Source: Siphonodentalium dalli
Lineage: Eukaryota > Mollusca > Scaphopoda > Gadilida > Siphonodentaliidae
Length of the DNA stretch: 64,000 nt
NCBI GenBank assembly: GCA_032622095.1
Contig: CP136067.1
Coordinates: 1-64,000 of the forward strand
Reading direction: 5' to 3'
A program made the position numbers and the translations under genes. Below, piece after piece: positions 22,851 through 34,521 of the stretch (positions are counted from its first letter, which is position 1; each line of letters begins with the position of its first letter). The notes beneath the pieces were generated by a model. The model saw only the letters and a list, made by a program, of their open reading frames with translations, did no database searches and was not told the DNA's origin.

Positions 22851-24084
22851 GAAGTCGTGAGGTACGTTGATATTGGAATGTTTTGCCGGGTGTTAATATG
22901 TATAGTGTTTTTATTAAATCAGAGGTATTACTTTCAAAGTATTTAACTTGTAGAACTAATATTCACTTCCCGGTTGAATTATTATAAACCATACATATAA
23001 ATCCATGTTTATGAACGTGATCAATCATTCCCACTCGACAACACCCTGGGAAATAATGAGCCAGTGGTTTAAAAATAACACAGAATGATGCAATCATAAC
23101 TTGCAATATAATATTGGGCTGGATTTTGTCCTCGGTAGCAAAGGAATTCAGCCGAGATGTCCATCGAGTCGTCTGTCTGTTTGTCCGTTAATATATATAT
23201 GTAATTATAGCCACCCTTGTCATTCGATGAAAATCTAGTTTCACTTTCGGTTTAAACACAAACTGACCGGGAAACTGGAATAATTGCGCAGGTGTTTACA
23301 AACTTGCATTTTTTTAAGCTGACACAATTCAACAGATTCTCTTAATCTCATAGAATTCCTGGAAATATTATTTTATCTTTCAATAGGATTATCTGAATCT
23401 TACATAAATTCCAGGAATCAATTGCGCCGGTGATTACAAATGCCATGTGTTTAGTCGGCGTCTTGATACTTCAATGATGGAATTCCCGGCAACTTCCTTC
23501 CTTTCACTTATCGGAATTGCAATTTTTATGAAGCAGACACAACTCAAACAAACAAATAAATATAGAATTTTTTGAGAAATCATGCAATTTGCAAGGAAAT
23601 ATGTAAACATACAGAAAATGTCTGTGGACAGAAGTATGTTAGAAGAGATAGAAAAGCATGTGTGTAGTAAAACTCAGAACTGCCATTGTTCTCGCGATGG
23701 TCATTGTTACAACTTTGTATTAAGTTTTCCCATAAAATACGTTTTTCAAAGTAAATTTTGTTACAAATTGCTATAATTTCGGCACCATGAGGTGACTTTT
23801 TACCCCTTCTCATCAACATTTTTGGTGATTTTCGTATGCATAAAAACGGAATAGAGTCTGACCCTTATGCAAATAAACGATTAGAAAATAGTCTTTTTAT
23901 GAGAAAATGGTTTGGTGCATGCATATTTTATGCAAATAGCCGAAATATGCATTTAGACGATATGCAATTAACTGTATGGGTATTTTCCATCTAAAACTAC
24001 AGGCCAAGTTTGAATATAGGTTCTGTTTAGTTATTTCGAATGAGTTACGGCCATTTTTCAACTAAAAATTTGACTGCATTTTGG
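22851..24084. other. Intron sequence
   Basis: AT-rich with no recognised element. A GTCTGTCTGTTTGTCCG patch near 23170 suggests a fragment of a satellite-cored element. No exon with good signals on both sides is seen. Confidence 0.45.
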
Positions 24085-25036
24085 CATTGAAATTAGGGGT
24101 ATATCAGATATTCTTCAAATATAAGCTTAAAGTATTATGCCCGCGTAAAAACATTTTGCATTATTGTTCAGCAACCGCTTGGCAGATTTTGCTGATATTT
24201 GTTATGGTGATAGAGCAGCATGGGGGAACAGCTTCATGCATAACCATGTTTCGTCCACCCATTTTCACCAGAGTTATGTCCCTTTTTTACTTAGAAAATT
24301 CAATTTTGTCTGTCCGTACAAACATTTTGCATTATTGTTCAGCAACCGCTGGGCAGATTTGGCTGATATTTGGTATTGTGATAGAGCAGCATGGGGGAAC
24401 AGCTACATGCATAGCGCGGGTTTCGTCCACCCATTTTCACAAGAGTTATGGCCCTTTTTTTACTTAGAAAATTCAATTTTTCTTTTGTTTTTTGGGTTTC
24501 CAGATGATAGCGTGAACTTTGGTGGTACGATTGCAAACCCCGTATTTTTGTGGATTAGTTATATCATAATACATGTCAAGTACGAATTTTGGTTTGATCT
24601 GATGATTTTTGCCAGAGTTATGGCCCTTTTTTTCAACTTAGAAACCCGTCTGTATGTCCGTCCATACAAACATTTTGCATTATTGTTCGGCGACCGCTTG
24701 GCAGATTTAGCTGTTATTTGGTATGGTGATAGAGCAGCATGGGGGAACAGCTACATGCATAGCGCGGGTTTCGTCCACCCATTTTCATCAGAGTTATGGC
24801 CCTTTTTCGACTTAGAAAATTAAATTCTGTCCCTCCGTACAAACTTTTACCATTATTGTTCAGCAACCACTGGGCAGATTTAGCTGATATTTGGTATGGT
24901 GATACCGTCCATGCTTAATCCGAATTGCTACGGTCGGGGGCAAATGCCATGCAACAGCTTACCTCTTGTTTTATTTTGCGGTAGTACAATTCAAAATGGC
25001 TAAAGGGCGTATTTTGCCATGCCCTAGCGATGCTCT
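24085..25036 (+). mobile_element. Satellite-cored element ending CTCTTGTT (copy 1)
   Basis: Four units each contain ATTATTGTTCAGCAACCGC, GGCAGATTTAGCTGATATTT, GATAGAGCAGCATGGGGGAA and AGAGTTATGGCCC, at about 24155, 24325, 24670 and 24850. Spacing is near 165 bp with one longer gap. The right end is AGGGCGTATTTTGCCATGCCCT, a hairpin, then AGCGATGCTCTTGTT. The same terminal hairpin closes the element at 28420-29347. The long ORF at 24164-24823 is a frame through the repeats. Confidence 0.65.
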
Positions 25037-25169
25037 TGTTAATAAATGTCATCAGGTATGAGATCTTGAAGTACCAGTTATAATTTAGTTTGATCAGGAT
25101 GGGAGGTAATGGCAATGATCTATTGGGGAGGGGTGTGCATTTAGAACTTTCACCATTCAACGAGAACCC

Positions 25170-25290
25170 TCCTGTTTAGAATTACTTATGTTACAGTGAT
25201 TTGACTGGTACTGACTATTGTAGTCTTCAGATCCCAGTCTTCTCCGTACAGTCTGGTGAATGACCCACATTCATTGACTGTCTTGTCTTT
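25170..25290. repeat. Intron duplicate shared with 55975-56090
   Basis: GACTGTTGTAGTC-like, CAGATCCCAGTCTTCTC and ACAGTCTGGTGA blocks occur in the same order here and near 55990-56065. This supports a duplicated intron in the same gene region. Confidence 0.6.
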
Positions 25291-25375
25291 TCATGAAACA
25301 TGTATCCATCTATGATTTTTTGGCTTATGCATGTACAAATATGATCTTACACTATAACTATTATTTTTCTTTCAG

Positions 25376-25508
25376 AAACATAAAGATGCATACAAACATG
25401 TATGTGATATCATTCATAGTTGTGCCGGGGGTCATAGCGAGAAAAGTTACTTCAGAAAGTTTGAATTTATTAACTTTCTGATCCCATTCCCCAAGACAGA
25501 TGATCAGT
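25376..25508 (+). CDS. Exon of the armadillo-like gene (exon B)
   Basis: The acceptor TTTTCTTTCAG ends at 25375 and a consensus donor GTAAGT starts at 25509. The frame that continues exon A1 (phase 0) is open for 44 codons plus one base. It encodes KHKDAYKHVCDIIHSCAGG, then KSYFRKFEFINFLIPFPK, then TDDQ. The leftover base T plus the first two bases of exon A2 make a full codon, so A1-B-A2 can be spliced in frame. The first half fits the end of a helical repeat; the second half is unrecognised. Only the joint splice and phase evidence supports it, as no homologue is recalled. Confidence 0.65.
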
Positions 25509-25608
25509 GTAAGTATAATATGAATCATGTATAATATATTATTAACTTATTTTATATCAAGTGACCTATTATGGACCTCGAATAATATCATCCCAACTTG
25601 GCTGATTA

Positions 25609-25633
25609 CCCCCCCCCCCCCCCCCCCCCCCCC
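25609..25633 (+). repeat. Homopolymer of 25 C
   Basis: An uninterrupted C run. Its exact length is likely to be unreliable in sequencing. On the complement strand it is a G run able to form quadruplex-type structure. Confidence 0.95.
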
Positions 25634-26550
25634 AACTCAACTCTGCTGATAATTATGATGTCACACTGAGAACTGGTTTGGGTAATCCTCATACATGGAT
25701 CAAACAATTGATTCCAATATCTATCTGAAGTAGTTACTAGCAAGGAGATTGATGCCATATTTCAACATGACATGAACTTAATTTACATCTATTTACTAGT
25801 ATGAAAAGCATGCGGCCATATACAAAATTACGCTATAGGCGTGATCTGACTAGGGAGGTAATGAGACCAAATATTGTACAATTTGTATGAACTTGACCAT
25901 ATATTTATAACAACCACGTTGGTGCTTATGGTGCAGGTCATTGATGACATATTATTTTATATATATTTTCTATGGCGATGAGCCAGATTTAGGTGGCATG
26001 TCTGTTTTTGGTGAAATTGACTCATGACTTCTGGTTAGAAAATGTCTTGAGATTGTGAAATTGTGGAATCTGCACATTAGTTTCATTTAGACTATTTCCG
26101 TTAGTTAGCTTAATGAAAATCGTCATGGCACGGTATATGAATGGTGGCCATCCTTGTTGAATAAATTAACTTCTTTGTCAATGAACTCTGCTACACCACT
26201 GAAATGTATTATCAGAGAGTTATAAAATTACTAATGATTAGTTTAGCCATAGTTTGAAACTGTGGTAGTGTGGGGATCTGATTCTATCAACACACTTACT
26301 ATGGCAATGTAATGTACTATATAACTTTGAGTCAAATATTAGATGTGTTAGATATTAGCAATATTGTTGTATATTAGGGGAGCTGTCCTGAACCAAATTA
26401 CTTTGTTTGACACATGGAAATATCTATAATTTGATAGTAGAACATAGTTTTCATTCACAACTCTGCTGGCAAACATAAAAGTGGTGAGTTGCTATGGAAA
26501 TGATATGTAAACAATATAACTCATATCTCATCTTTGTATTTATATGTGGA
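25634..26550. other. Intron sequence
   Basis: AT-rich with no repeat ends, exons or RNA genes recognised. Confidence 0.45.
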
Positions 26551-26725
26551 CTAGCTGGTAGACCCGACTTGTCCGGGCTGTTTCCCATCTGCTTTTCAGC
26601 GAATTGCGCGATTTGACCTTGGAACTGCCCGGACAAAAGAACCCGACAAATGTAGCTGTTGAAATCCGTCTGATTTTACCCGATTTGACCTTGAATTCAG
26701 TATTATATGTAAATTTATCCAATAA
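26551..26725 (-). mobile_element. Helitron-like 3-prime fragment
   Basis: On the minus strand the end is CAGCCCGGACAAGTCGGGT hairpin, CTACCAG, CTAG, with T outside. The body matches the TTTGACCTTGAATT segments of the GAAGTCGGGT subfamily (units He and 8) for about 150 bp and is then 5-prime truncated. Confidence 0.65.
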
Positions 26726-26742
26726 ATAAAGATATTTTTCCC

Positions 26743-27197
26743 TTAAAGGTCCTCAATCCGAATCAATAGTCCCCATATCATCAGATTCCAACAACAAGAA
26801 GCTTTTTTGAAATGCCGCATCAGTTGACAGAAATTCCAGAATCGATTAATTGCTAAAAAAAAACTACAGTCAATTATAGCATAAAATTGACAAAAACTTG
26901 TAATTTATCAACTTTGTGCTCAACGAATATTGCTGATTTGTCAAACATCTGACACACACACAAAAAAACAGTTGATTTTATAATTATCCATCTTCATCTG
27001 CAATTTGGTCAGAAAAAGTATTCTCGTCTGCTGTTTTCTGGGCCACTAAAAAATTTTAATGATAGATTTTTAAAATCGGTATCTGATCACTATGAGCTTT
27101 GATGTTGTGGGTTCCTCGACTTGAATCAAATATTTTTCACCTCCGAAGTCAAGGAAATAATAATCTGCGAGGGTTAATTTGGATTGAGTACCTTTAA
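26743..27197. mobile_element. MITE with TTAA flanks and AGGTACTCAATCC ends
   Basis: The left boundary is TTAA then AGGTCCTCAATCCGAAT. The right boundary is ATTTGGATTGAGTACCT then TTAA. The inverted repeat is about 17 bp with two mismatches, and the TTAA duplication suggests a piggyBac-type mobiliser. The element is 455 bp with no ORF. Related but damaged copies are at 12296-12722 and 27835-28104. Confidence 0.75.
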
Positions 27198-27710
27198 AAT
27201 TGCAAAAATTAAATTTAAATTATTTTGCCTTGAAAATTGGTCGCTTGGCCAGATTCAACCTTCACCTGATGATTGCATTTTGAAGAAATATAGTAAAATG
27301 TGCTATATGGCTAATATCGCTTGACTGGCGCCATGGATATTGGTCTGGAAATTAGAGAAATGTTAGAGGCAATATCTCACTCTGACCCATGTCTAACTGT
27401 GGCCCACATTCCTCTATATCTGGTGCTGCAACATATTCTCATGCAAATAGGTTTATTTGTACCTGAATATTCACATATGTTCATATTTTTTTTATTCATT
27501 TAAATTTGTTTAAATCAAAATTTAGAAAAATAACGCCATTATACACTCTGCCAGGGCACCCAGAGGGCACCCTGAGTCACCGCACCAAATTTCGTTGAAA
27601 TCTGGGCACCAAAATTAACAAAGACATGTTGGTCTCAACTTACTCCAGTCTTATATATATGTTTATATAAACAGTCCCATGAAACATGTATACATTTATT
27701 GATGGACGTG
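27198..27710. other. Intron sequence
   Basis: A 60-codon open frame at 27321 has no recognised motif or splice context. No repeat ends are seen. Confidence 0.4.
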
Positions 27711-28255
27711 TCATGGGCTCTTCGTACAGGATTCCGTTCATTATTTCGAAGGTTCCATGTTCGCTATTCCAAAGGTTCTTATTCAGACATCGAAGGTTCG
27801 CTATTCTGAAGGTTTGCTATTCTGGCCGTATTTAACCAGAAAAGATGGACAACTCTAATACCAAGTAGTTATTATTACCACGATTTTACAGTTATTCATC
27901 TTTATCTGGAAGACCGCCCATTTGACCTCGTCCTTCTGGCATGATCAGGCCCAGAAACAATAAAAATAGCAAACTGCAAAGATCGATATCTAATTACTCT
28001 CAGCTTTGATGGGTGGGTTCCTCGACACCAATCAAATATTTTTTCCCCACCGAAACCAAGGAAGGAGTAATTTAGCACCTTCTTATCGGATTGAGTACCT
28101 TTAAGTTATTTCCTTCATAAAAAGAGTCTTATGATAAAGAAACCTCTCAAAACTGAATATCGAGGAATATAGAGAACCTTGGGAATGGCGAAACTTCGGT
28201 ATAATGAACCTTGGGATTAGCGAACCTTTGGACATATAGTGACATGTCGCCGTCC
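27711..28255. mobile_element. Foldback element with TTCCGAAGG arms (copy 2)
   Basis: The left arm (27720-27825) carries TATTTCGAAGGTTC, GCTATTCCAAAGG and GCTATTCTGAAGG words. The right arm (28158-28240) carries the reverse complements, for example AACCTTGGGATTAGCGAACC. The outermost bases GACGTGTCA and TGACATGTC also mirror each other. The core (27835-28104) is a damaged copy of the AGGTACTCAATCC MITE with its right TTAA intact. Confidence 0.65.
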
Positions 28256-28419
28256 TATGGTCCATACGTACTGGCGTGATCGTTACATCGTATATATCCC
28301 AAGTTGGCCAGAAATACAGGCACTCCTATGAAACATACATTTTTCATTTTATAGATGGACGTACATGTACGTGTTTTTGGGTTGTCCATACGTACTGACG
28401 TAATCATATTAGTATTGGT

Positions 28420-29347
28420 CTGTCCGTCGAGCCGTCCGTCCGTCCGTCCGGGCGTCCGTTAACCTGTTGTCCGGATGATAACTTTAGTTAGAGTAAACCA
28501 AAGTTAGTAAAATTTGGTATGTGGGTTTATTAGCTGAAAAGTAAGTTCAAGTTCGAATTTGGGTTCCGCCCGCCAATTTTCACCGGAGTTATGCCCCTTA
28601 TTTAACGTTTTTTGACTTAGAAAATCCTTGAAATTTGTTGTCCGGATGATAACTTTAGTATAGTTTATCGGAATGAATCCAAATTTGGTATATTACTTTC
28701 TCCCACCAAAACACAGGTCAAGTTCGAACTTGGGTTCTGTCCGACCATTTTTGGCTGAGTTATGCCCCTTTTTCGACTCAGAAAATTCAGTTTTTCTTAT
28801 GTTTTTTGGTTTCCGGATGATAACTCGATTTTGGAATTTTTATACGCAAAACCCGTTTTTTTGTGGATTACATATATCGAAATACAGCTCAAGTCCGAAT
28901 TTAGTTTTAATCCGATAATTTTTGTGAGAGTTATGGCCCCTTTTTTGACGTAATTTGACTTAGAAAATCCCTGAAATTTGTTGTCCGGATGATAACTTTA
29001 GTTAGAGTGAACCGATTTTAATCAAATTTGGTGTGTGGGTTTATTAGCAGAAAAGACAGCTCAAGTTCGAATTTGGGTTCCGTCCGCCAATTTTCACCGG
29101 AGTTATGCCCCTTATTTGATGTAATTTGACTTAGAAAATCCCTGAAATTTGTTGTCCGCATGATAACTTTACTAGAGCTTATCGGATTCAACGATAATTT
29201 GGTATATTACTTTCTCCCACCAAGACACAGGTCAAGTTCAAATTTGAGTTCCGTCCGCCAATTTTTACCAGAGTTATGCCCCTTTTTGATCAGTTTCCGC
29301 CGACCCAAGAGAGGGCGTATTTTGCACGCCCAGCATAGCTCTTGTCA
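28420..29347 (+). mobile_element. Satellite-cored element ending CTCTTGT (copy 2)
   Basis: A GTCCGTCC microsatellite leader at 28430-28455 is followed by units with GTTGTCCGGATGATAACTTT at about 28465, 28640, 28980 and 29150, each ending in AGTTATGCCCC. The right end is GGGCGTATTTTGCACGCCC, a 6-bp stem with a 7-nt loop, then AGCATAGCTCTTGT. It is the same terminal design as 24085-25036 with a different core. Confidence 0.7.
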
Positions 29348-30184
29348 ATATTATTGGCGACCATGTCGGACACTATCTTGAATTCTGATTTTCCCCAAAG
29401 CAGATTTTAGCAGATTTTGGATTATGTTATACATGAGATTCCCCCGCGTCGTATGACACCAAAACCACTTCTTTTGGGTCTAACCCTCTGATGACCATTC
29501 TAAATATCTGCCATTTTCCATATTTTGAACGCCATTTTGCAGCCATTTTGAGACAAAGCGCCAATTTGGGTTTCTTTGAATTGGAGTATTCATAGATAAT
29601 GGTATTTGTGGAATTTTATACCGCGTTCTGTAAAATCGAATTTTGAGGGTGTAGATTAGTCTTGGACCCCATTTATGGGATCTTTCATTGCTTCAATGGG
29701 AATTAACATGAATAAAACTAACTAACAAATTGGCCAGTCTGAACCATTCTCAAACAACCGGAATTTTTCTTTAAGACATTAGGCAAAAACTTCAAATTTT
29801 CGAGTTTAGGCTGCCATTTTGGCAGCCATCTAGGGCGACGGGTTCCTTTTTTTTTCTTAAGATAGGTGGCATAATACTTTACCTTCGCAAAAATGTTAAC
29901 ATTTGTATAAATATGGCAACATTTGTTCTCATTATATCAAATTAATCTCTGTCAGAGTCTCTTTTGACTAGGGGCGGCCATGTTGGATGCCATCTTGGTT
30001 CCTGAAATTTTCCAAAGCAGATTTTAGCAGATTTTGGATGTGTTGTAGCAGAGATTCTCCCGCGTTGAATGACACCGAGATCACTTCTTTACCAATTTCT
30101 TCTGGGTCAACCCCCTTTTTTGCGTACTACGACCACACTATATGGACGTTAAAGAAGAGAATCTATCTTTTAAAAGCGTTCTGA
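29348..30184. repeat. Intron with a local ~600-bp direct duplication
   Basis: The block AAGCAGATTTTAGCAGATTT, GAGATTC(C/T)CCCGCG and CACTTCTT occurs near 29398 and again near 30013. Words such as GCCATTTTGGCAGCCATC are also present. No gene is recognised. Confidence 0.55.
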
Positions 30185-30890
30185 AGTGAATTATGTGTAA
30201 CACAATATGTTTCTCGTGTGTTTTTGGGGAATAATTATGCAATCATGTCTTCACAACTAGTTCACTAGAAATTGTGTTGTTGTTAGTGATGCATAGAGAT
30301 GGGCATATTTAAAATTTTGCAATTTAGGATAAACTACTGTTCTACTTTAGATGTGAACATGGACACATGGATAACAGATGGAGAATCAAATCACTTACTG
30401 GCAGCTGATGAGAGACCATTGACACTCATACTCGATTTACTTCGAATGTCACTAAAACTGGATGATCACCAACACAATTTCTACTCTACTACAGAAATTG
30501 TTTCTGCTCTGGCGAAAATTGCAAAAAATTATGAGAACAAGAACATTTTGGTGGAGAAGGGGGTTTTGCCATTAATTATGAAGTCAGTAAAACAATCCAA
30601 GAGCAATGAAGAGATATCAGCTGCCCTTCAGCTTGTCCGGGAGCTGTCATTCTGTAAATCAAACACATCCATTCTTACGGTAAGAACTACAGCTATGCTC
30701 TTTGTAAGCGATCTGCGACCTGCTTTAATGGAGTGTACATCCATTAATACCACGGTGCAATACCGCGATATACTGCCGAATTGCAGTTTCCGGTTGTCTT
30801 TTCAAATGCATACTGATGATTATCCCAAAGGTGATAATTAGTTCAGTGACCCCTTGTATCTCGGTGGATGTACTCTGTGTATACTATCTA
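30185..30890 (+). repeat. Segmental duplication, copy B (left part)
   Basis: Matches 22085-22790 in order and strand, including both introns around exon A2. It stops at the Helitron train; the homology resumes at 35800. Confidence 0.85.
30351..30679 (+). CDS. Exon of the armadillo-like gene (exon A2, paralogue of A1)
   Basis: The acceptor CTACTTTAG ends at 30350 and the donor GTAAGA begins at 30680. The exon is open for two bases plus 109 codons, ending in phase 0. It is the same protein segment as exon A1: EIVSALAKIAKN, NILVEKGVLPLI and SAALQLVRELSF are retained. Relative to A1 it lacks four codons after DTWIT and one glutamate of the EEE run; both differences keep the frame. It accepts the split codon left by exon B and donates to exon C1 in phase 0. 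It could be an extra repeat in one protein or an alternative to A1. The open frame runs upstream past the acceptor to 30299, but that part is intron-like in copy A. Confidence 0.75.
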
Positions 30891-31301
30891 TCTCATATAT
30901 ATTTTGAAGACCTCTGTTTGTCTGTCTGTCTGTATGTATGTCATTTATACAAATCTACGATTCTCGACCGATCGGGACAAAACTTGGTACGTGTGTGTAG
31001 TTTGACCAGGCGGTGGTCGTTGTCGTATTGGCGAGCCCGTGCGGCGCCCGCTTCGCGCATGTGCAGACGAGATATCGGAAACGGGTGGAGCTATCGACTT
31101 GAAATTTGCTATGTGAATGTATCTTGCCCCGGATAGGAATTTTATCAGGTCGCCGAGCCCGTGCGACGCCAGCTTCGCGCATGCGCAGACGAGATCTCGG
31201 AAACGGGTGGAGCTATCTACTTGAAATTTGGTATGTGAATGTGCTATCGACTTGAAATTTGGTTTTTGAATAGCCCGGACAACGTCGGGCTCATCGGCTA
31301 G
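30891..31301 (+). mobile_element. Helitron-like train, unit 1
   Basis: Begins TCTCATATATATTTTGAAG after an A and ends GCCCGGACAACGTCGGGC, TCATCGG, CTAG directly against unit 2. At 411 bp it is the shortest unit, with two CpG-rich monomers; the first has GCGCATGTGC in place of the palindrome. Confidence 0.85.
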
Positions 31302-31937
31302 TCTCATATATATTTTGAAGACCTCTGTCTGTCTGTCTGTATGTTTGTTTGTCTGTATGTTTGTCATTTATACAAATCTACGATTCTCGACCGATCGGGA
31401 CGAAACTTGGTACGTGTGTGTAGTTTGACCAGGCGGTGGACGTTGTCGTATTGGCGAGCCCGTGCGGCGCCCGCTTCGCGCATGCGCAGACGAGATCTCG
31501 GAAACGGGTGGAGCTATCGACTTGAAATTTGCTATGTGAATGTATCTTGCCCCGGATACTAATTTTATCGGGTCGCCGAGCCCATGCGACGCCAGCTTCG
31601 CGCATGCGCAGACGAGATCTCGGAAACGGGTGGAGCTATCGACTTGAAATTTGCTATGTGAATGTATCTTGCCCCGGATACTAATTTTATCGGGTCGCCG
31701 AGCCCGTGCGACGCCAGCTTCGCGCATGCGCAGACGAGATCTCGGAAACGGGTAGAGCTATCGACTTGAAATTTGGTATGTGAATGTATCTTGCCCCGGT
31801 TACGACTTTTATCGGGTCGCCGAGCCCGTGCGATGCTAGCTTCACGCATGCGCAGACGAGATCTCGGAAACGGGTGGAGCTATCGACTTGAAATTTGGTT
31901 TTTGAATAGCGCGGACAACGTCGGGCTCATCGGCTAG
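31302..31937 (+). mobile_element. Helitron-like train, unit 2
   Basis: It has the same termini as unit 1. It has a TCTG/TTTG microsatellite, a GACCGATCGGGACGAAACTT block, then four monomers with palindromes at about 31478, 31600, 31722 and 31845, an exact 122-bp spacing for the first three. Confidence 0.85.
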
Positions 31938-32890
31938 TCTCATATATATTTTGAAGACCTCTGTTTGTATGTTTGTATGTATGTTTGTATGTATGTTTGT
32001 TGGTCATTGATACAAATCTACTATTCTCGACCGATCGGGACGAAACTTGGTACGTGTGTGTAGTTTGACCAGGCGGTGGACGTTGTTGTATTGGCGAGCC
32101 CGTGCGGCGCCCGTTTCGCGCATGCGCAGACGAGATCTCGGAAACGGGTGGAGCTATCGACTTGAAATTTGCTATGTGAATGTATCTTGCCCCGGATACG
32201 AATTTTATCATGTCGCCGAGCCCGTGCGACGCCAGCTTCGCGCATGCGCAGACCAGATCTTGGAAGATTCTCGACCGATCGGGACGAAACTTGGTACGTG
32301 TGTGTAGTTTGACCAGGCGGTCAATATGAGCTCATCAGATTTCAGATCTGAGATCAACTTTTCACGTGCCGAGGTCAAATCTGTTTTTACGCCGTTTTGC
32401 GCTAATATATTTCAGTTCGGTGCTCACAAATCGATTCGATATAGCGCGAATAATAAATTGCCAGTCATATAATTTGCACGGTTTGAATCTGTGGCGCTTC
32501 CTCTTTCCAACGATGTATCACACGCCTGTGTCCGTTTAAAGTTTCTACCTTAATTATCGACAAAACTTGGTACGTGTGTGTAGTTTGACCAGGCGATGGT
32601 CGTTGTCGTATTGGCGAGCCCGTGCGGCGCCCGCTTTGCGCATGCGCAGACGAGATATCGGAAATGGGTGGAGCTATCGACTTGAAATTTGCTATGTGAA
32701 TGTATCTTGCCCCGGATACGAATTTTATCGGGTCACCGAGCCCGTGCGACGCCAGCTTCGCGCATGCGCAGACCAGATATCGGAAACGGGTAGAGCTATC
32801 GACTTGAAATTTGGTTTTTGAAACGGGTGGAGCTATCGACTTGAAATTTGGTTTTTGAATAGCCCGGACAACGTCGGGCTCATCGGCTAG
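31938..32890 (+). mobile_element. Helitron-like train, unit 3 (chimeric)
   Basis: It begins and ends like units 1 and 2, but about 240 bp in its middle (32322-32560) is foreign. Part of that matches unit He of the other subfamily, including ACTTTTCACGTGCCGAGGTC and AAATCGATTCGA. After it the unit resumes with a second partial leader (ACTTGGTACGTGTGTGTAG) and two more monomers. This looks like recombination or template switching between subfamilies. Confidence 0.8.
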
Positions 32891-33425
32891 TCTCATATAT
32901 ATTTTGAAGACCTCTGTCTGTATGTTTGTCTGTCTGTCTGTCTGTCATTAATACAAATCTACGATTCTCGACCGATCGGGACGAAACTTGGTACGTGTGT
33001 GTAGTTTGACCGGGCGGTGAACCTTGTCGTATTGGCGAGCCCGTGCGGCGCCCGCTTCGCGCATGCGCAGACGAGATCTCGGGAACGGGTGGAGCTATCG
33101 ACTTGAAATTTGCTATGTGAATGTATCTTGCCCCGGATACAAATTTTATCGGGCCGCCGAGCCCGTGCGACACCAGCTTCGCGCATGCGCAGACCAGATC
33201 TCGGAAACGGGTAGAGCTATCGACTTGAAATTTGCTATGTGAATGTATCTTGCCCCGGATACGAATGTTATCGGGTCGCCGAGCCCGTGCGACGCCAGCT
33301 TCGCGCATGCGCAGACGAGATCTCGGAAACGGGTAGAGCTATCGACTTGAAATTTGGTTTTTGAATAGCCCGGACTTGAAATTTAGTTTTTTAATAGCCC
33401 GGACAACGTCGGGCTCATCGGCTAG
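32891..33425 (+). mobile_element. Helitron-like train, unit 4
   Basis: Standard termini and three monomers. Just before the terminal hairpin there is a short duplication of the GAATAGCCCGGAC segment. Confidence 0.85.
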
Positions 33426-33982
33426 TCTCATATATATTTTGAAGACCTCTGTATGTATGTTTGTTTGTCTGTCTGTCTGTCTGTCATTAATACAAATCTA
33501 CGATTCTCGACCGATCGGGACGAAACTTGGTACGTGAGTGTAGTTTGACCAGGCGGTGAATGTTGTCGTATCGGCGAGCCCGTGCGGCGCCCGCTTCACG
33601 CATGCGCAGACGAGATCTCGGAAACGGGTGGAGCTATCGACTTGAAATTTGCTATGTGAATGTATCTTGCCCCGGATGCGAATTTTATCGGGTCCCCGAG
33701 CCCGTGCGACGCCAGCTTCGCGCATGCGCAGACGAGATCTCGGAAACGGGTGGAGCTATCGACTTGAAATTTGGTATGTGAATGTATCTTGCCCCGGATA
33801 TAAATTTTATCGGTTCGCCGAGCCCGTGCGACGCCAGCTTCGCGCATGCGCAGACGAGATCTCGGAAACGGGTAGAGCTATCGACTTGAAATTTGCTTTT
33901 TGAATAGCCCGGACAACGTCGGACTCATCGACTTGAAATTTGGTTTTTGAATAGCCCGGACAACGTCGGGCTCATCGGCTAG
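33426..33982 (+). mobile_element. Helitron-like train, unit 5
   Basis: Standard termini and three monomers. The terminal GCCCGGACAACGTCGG-ACTCATCG segment is present twice in a row (33900-33980), the first copy without CTAG. Confidence 0.85.
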
Positions 33983-34521
33983 TCTCATATATATTTTGAA
34001 GACCTCTGTATGTATGTTTGTTTGTCTGTCTGTCTGTCTGTCATTTATACAAATCTATGATTCTCGACCGATCGGGACGAAACTTGGTACGTGTGTGTAG
34101 TTTGACCAGGCGGTGAACGTGTCGTATTGGCGAGCCCGTGCGGCGCCCGCTTCGCGCATGCGCAGACGAGATCTCGGAAACGTGTGGAGTTATCGACTTG
34201 AAATTTGCTATGTGAATGTATCTTGCCCCGGATACGAATTTTATCGGGTCGCCGAGCCCGTGCGACACCAGCTTCGCACATGCGCAGACGAGATCTCGGA
34301 AACGGGTGGAGCTATCGACTTGAAATTTGCTATGTGAATGTATCTTGCCCCGGATACGAATTTTATCGGGTCGCCGAGCCCGTGCGACGCCAGCTTCGCG
34401 CATGCGCAGACCAGATCTCGGAAACGGGTAGAGCTATCGACTTGAAATTTGGTTTGGGTACAGCGATCGACTTGAAATTTGGTTTTTGAATAGCCCGGAC
34501 AACGTCGGGCTCATCGGCTAG
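33983..34521 (+). mobile_element. Helitron-like train, unit 6
   Basis: Standard termini and three monomers, the middle one with CACATGCGC in place of the palindrome. There is a short GGTACAGCGATCGACTTG patch before the terminal hairpin. Confidence 0.85.

Noticed and set aside
22836-22861. A 26-nt candidate exon (acceptor TGTACAG, donor GTACGT)
   Set aside because: It would leave phase 2 and break the frame into exon B, and the paralogous copy near 35840 lacks the donor.
24164-24823. 219-codon open frame, the longest in the window
   Set aside because: It runs through three copies of a satellite monomer and repeats the same peptide block (FALLFSNR, WADLA, DRAAWGNSYMHS). It has no splice context and reflects repeat structure.
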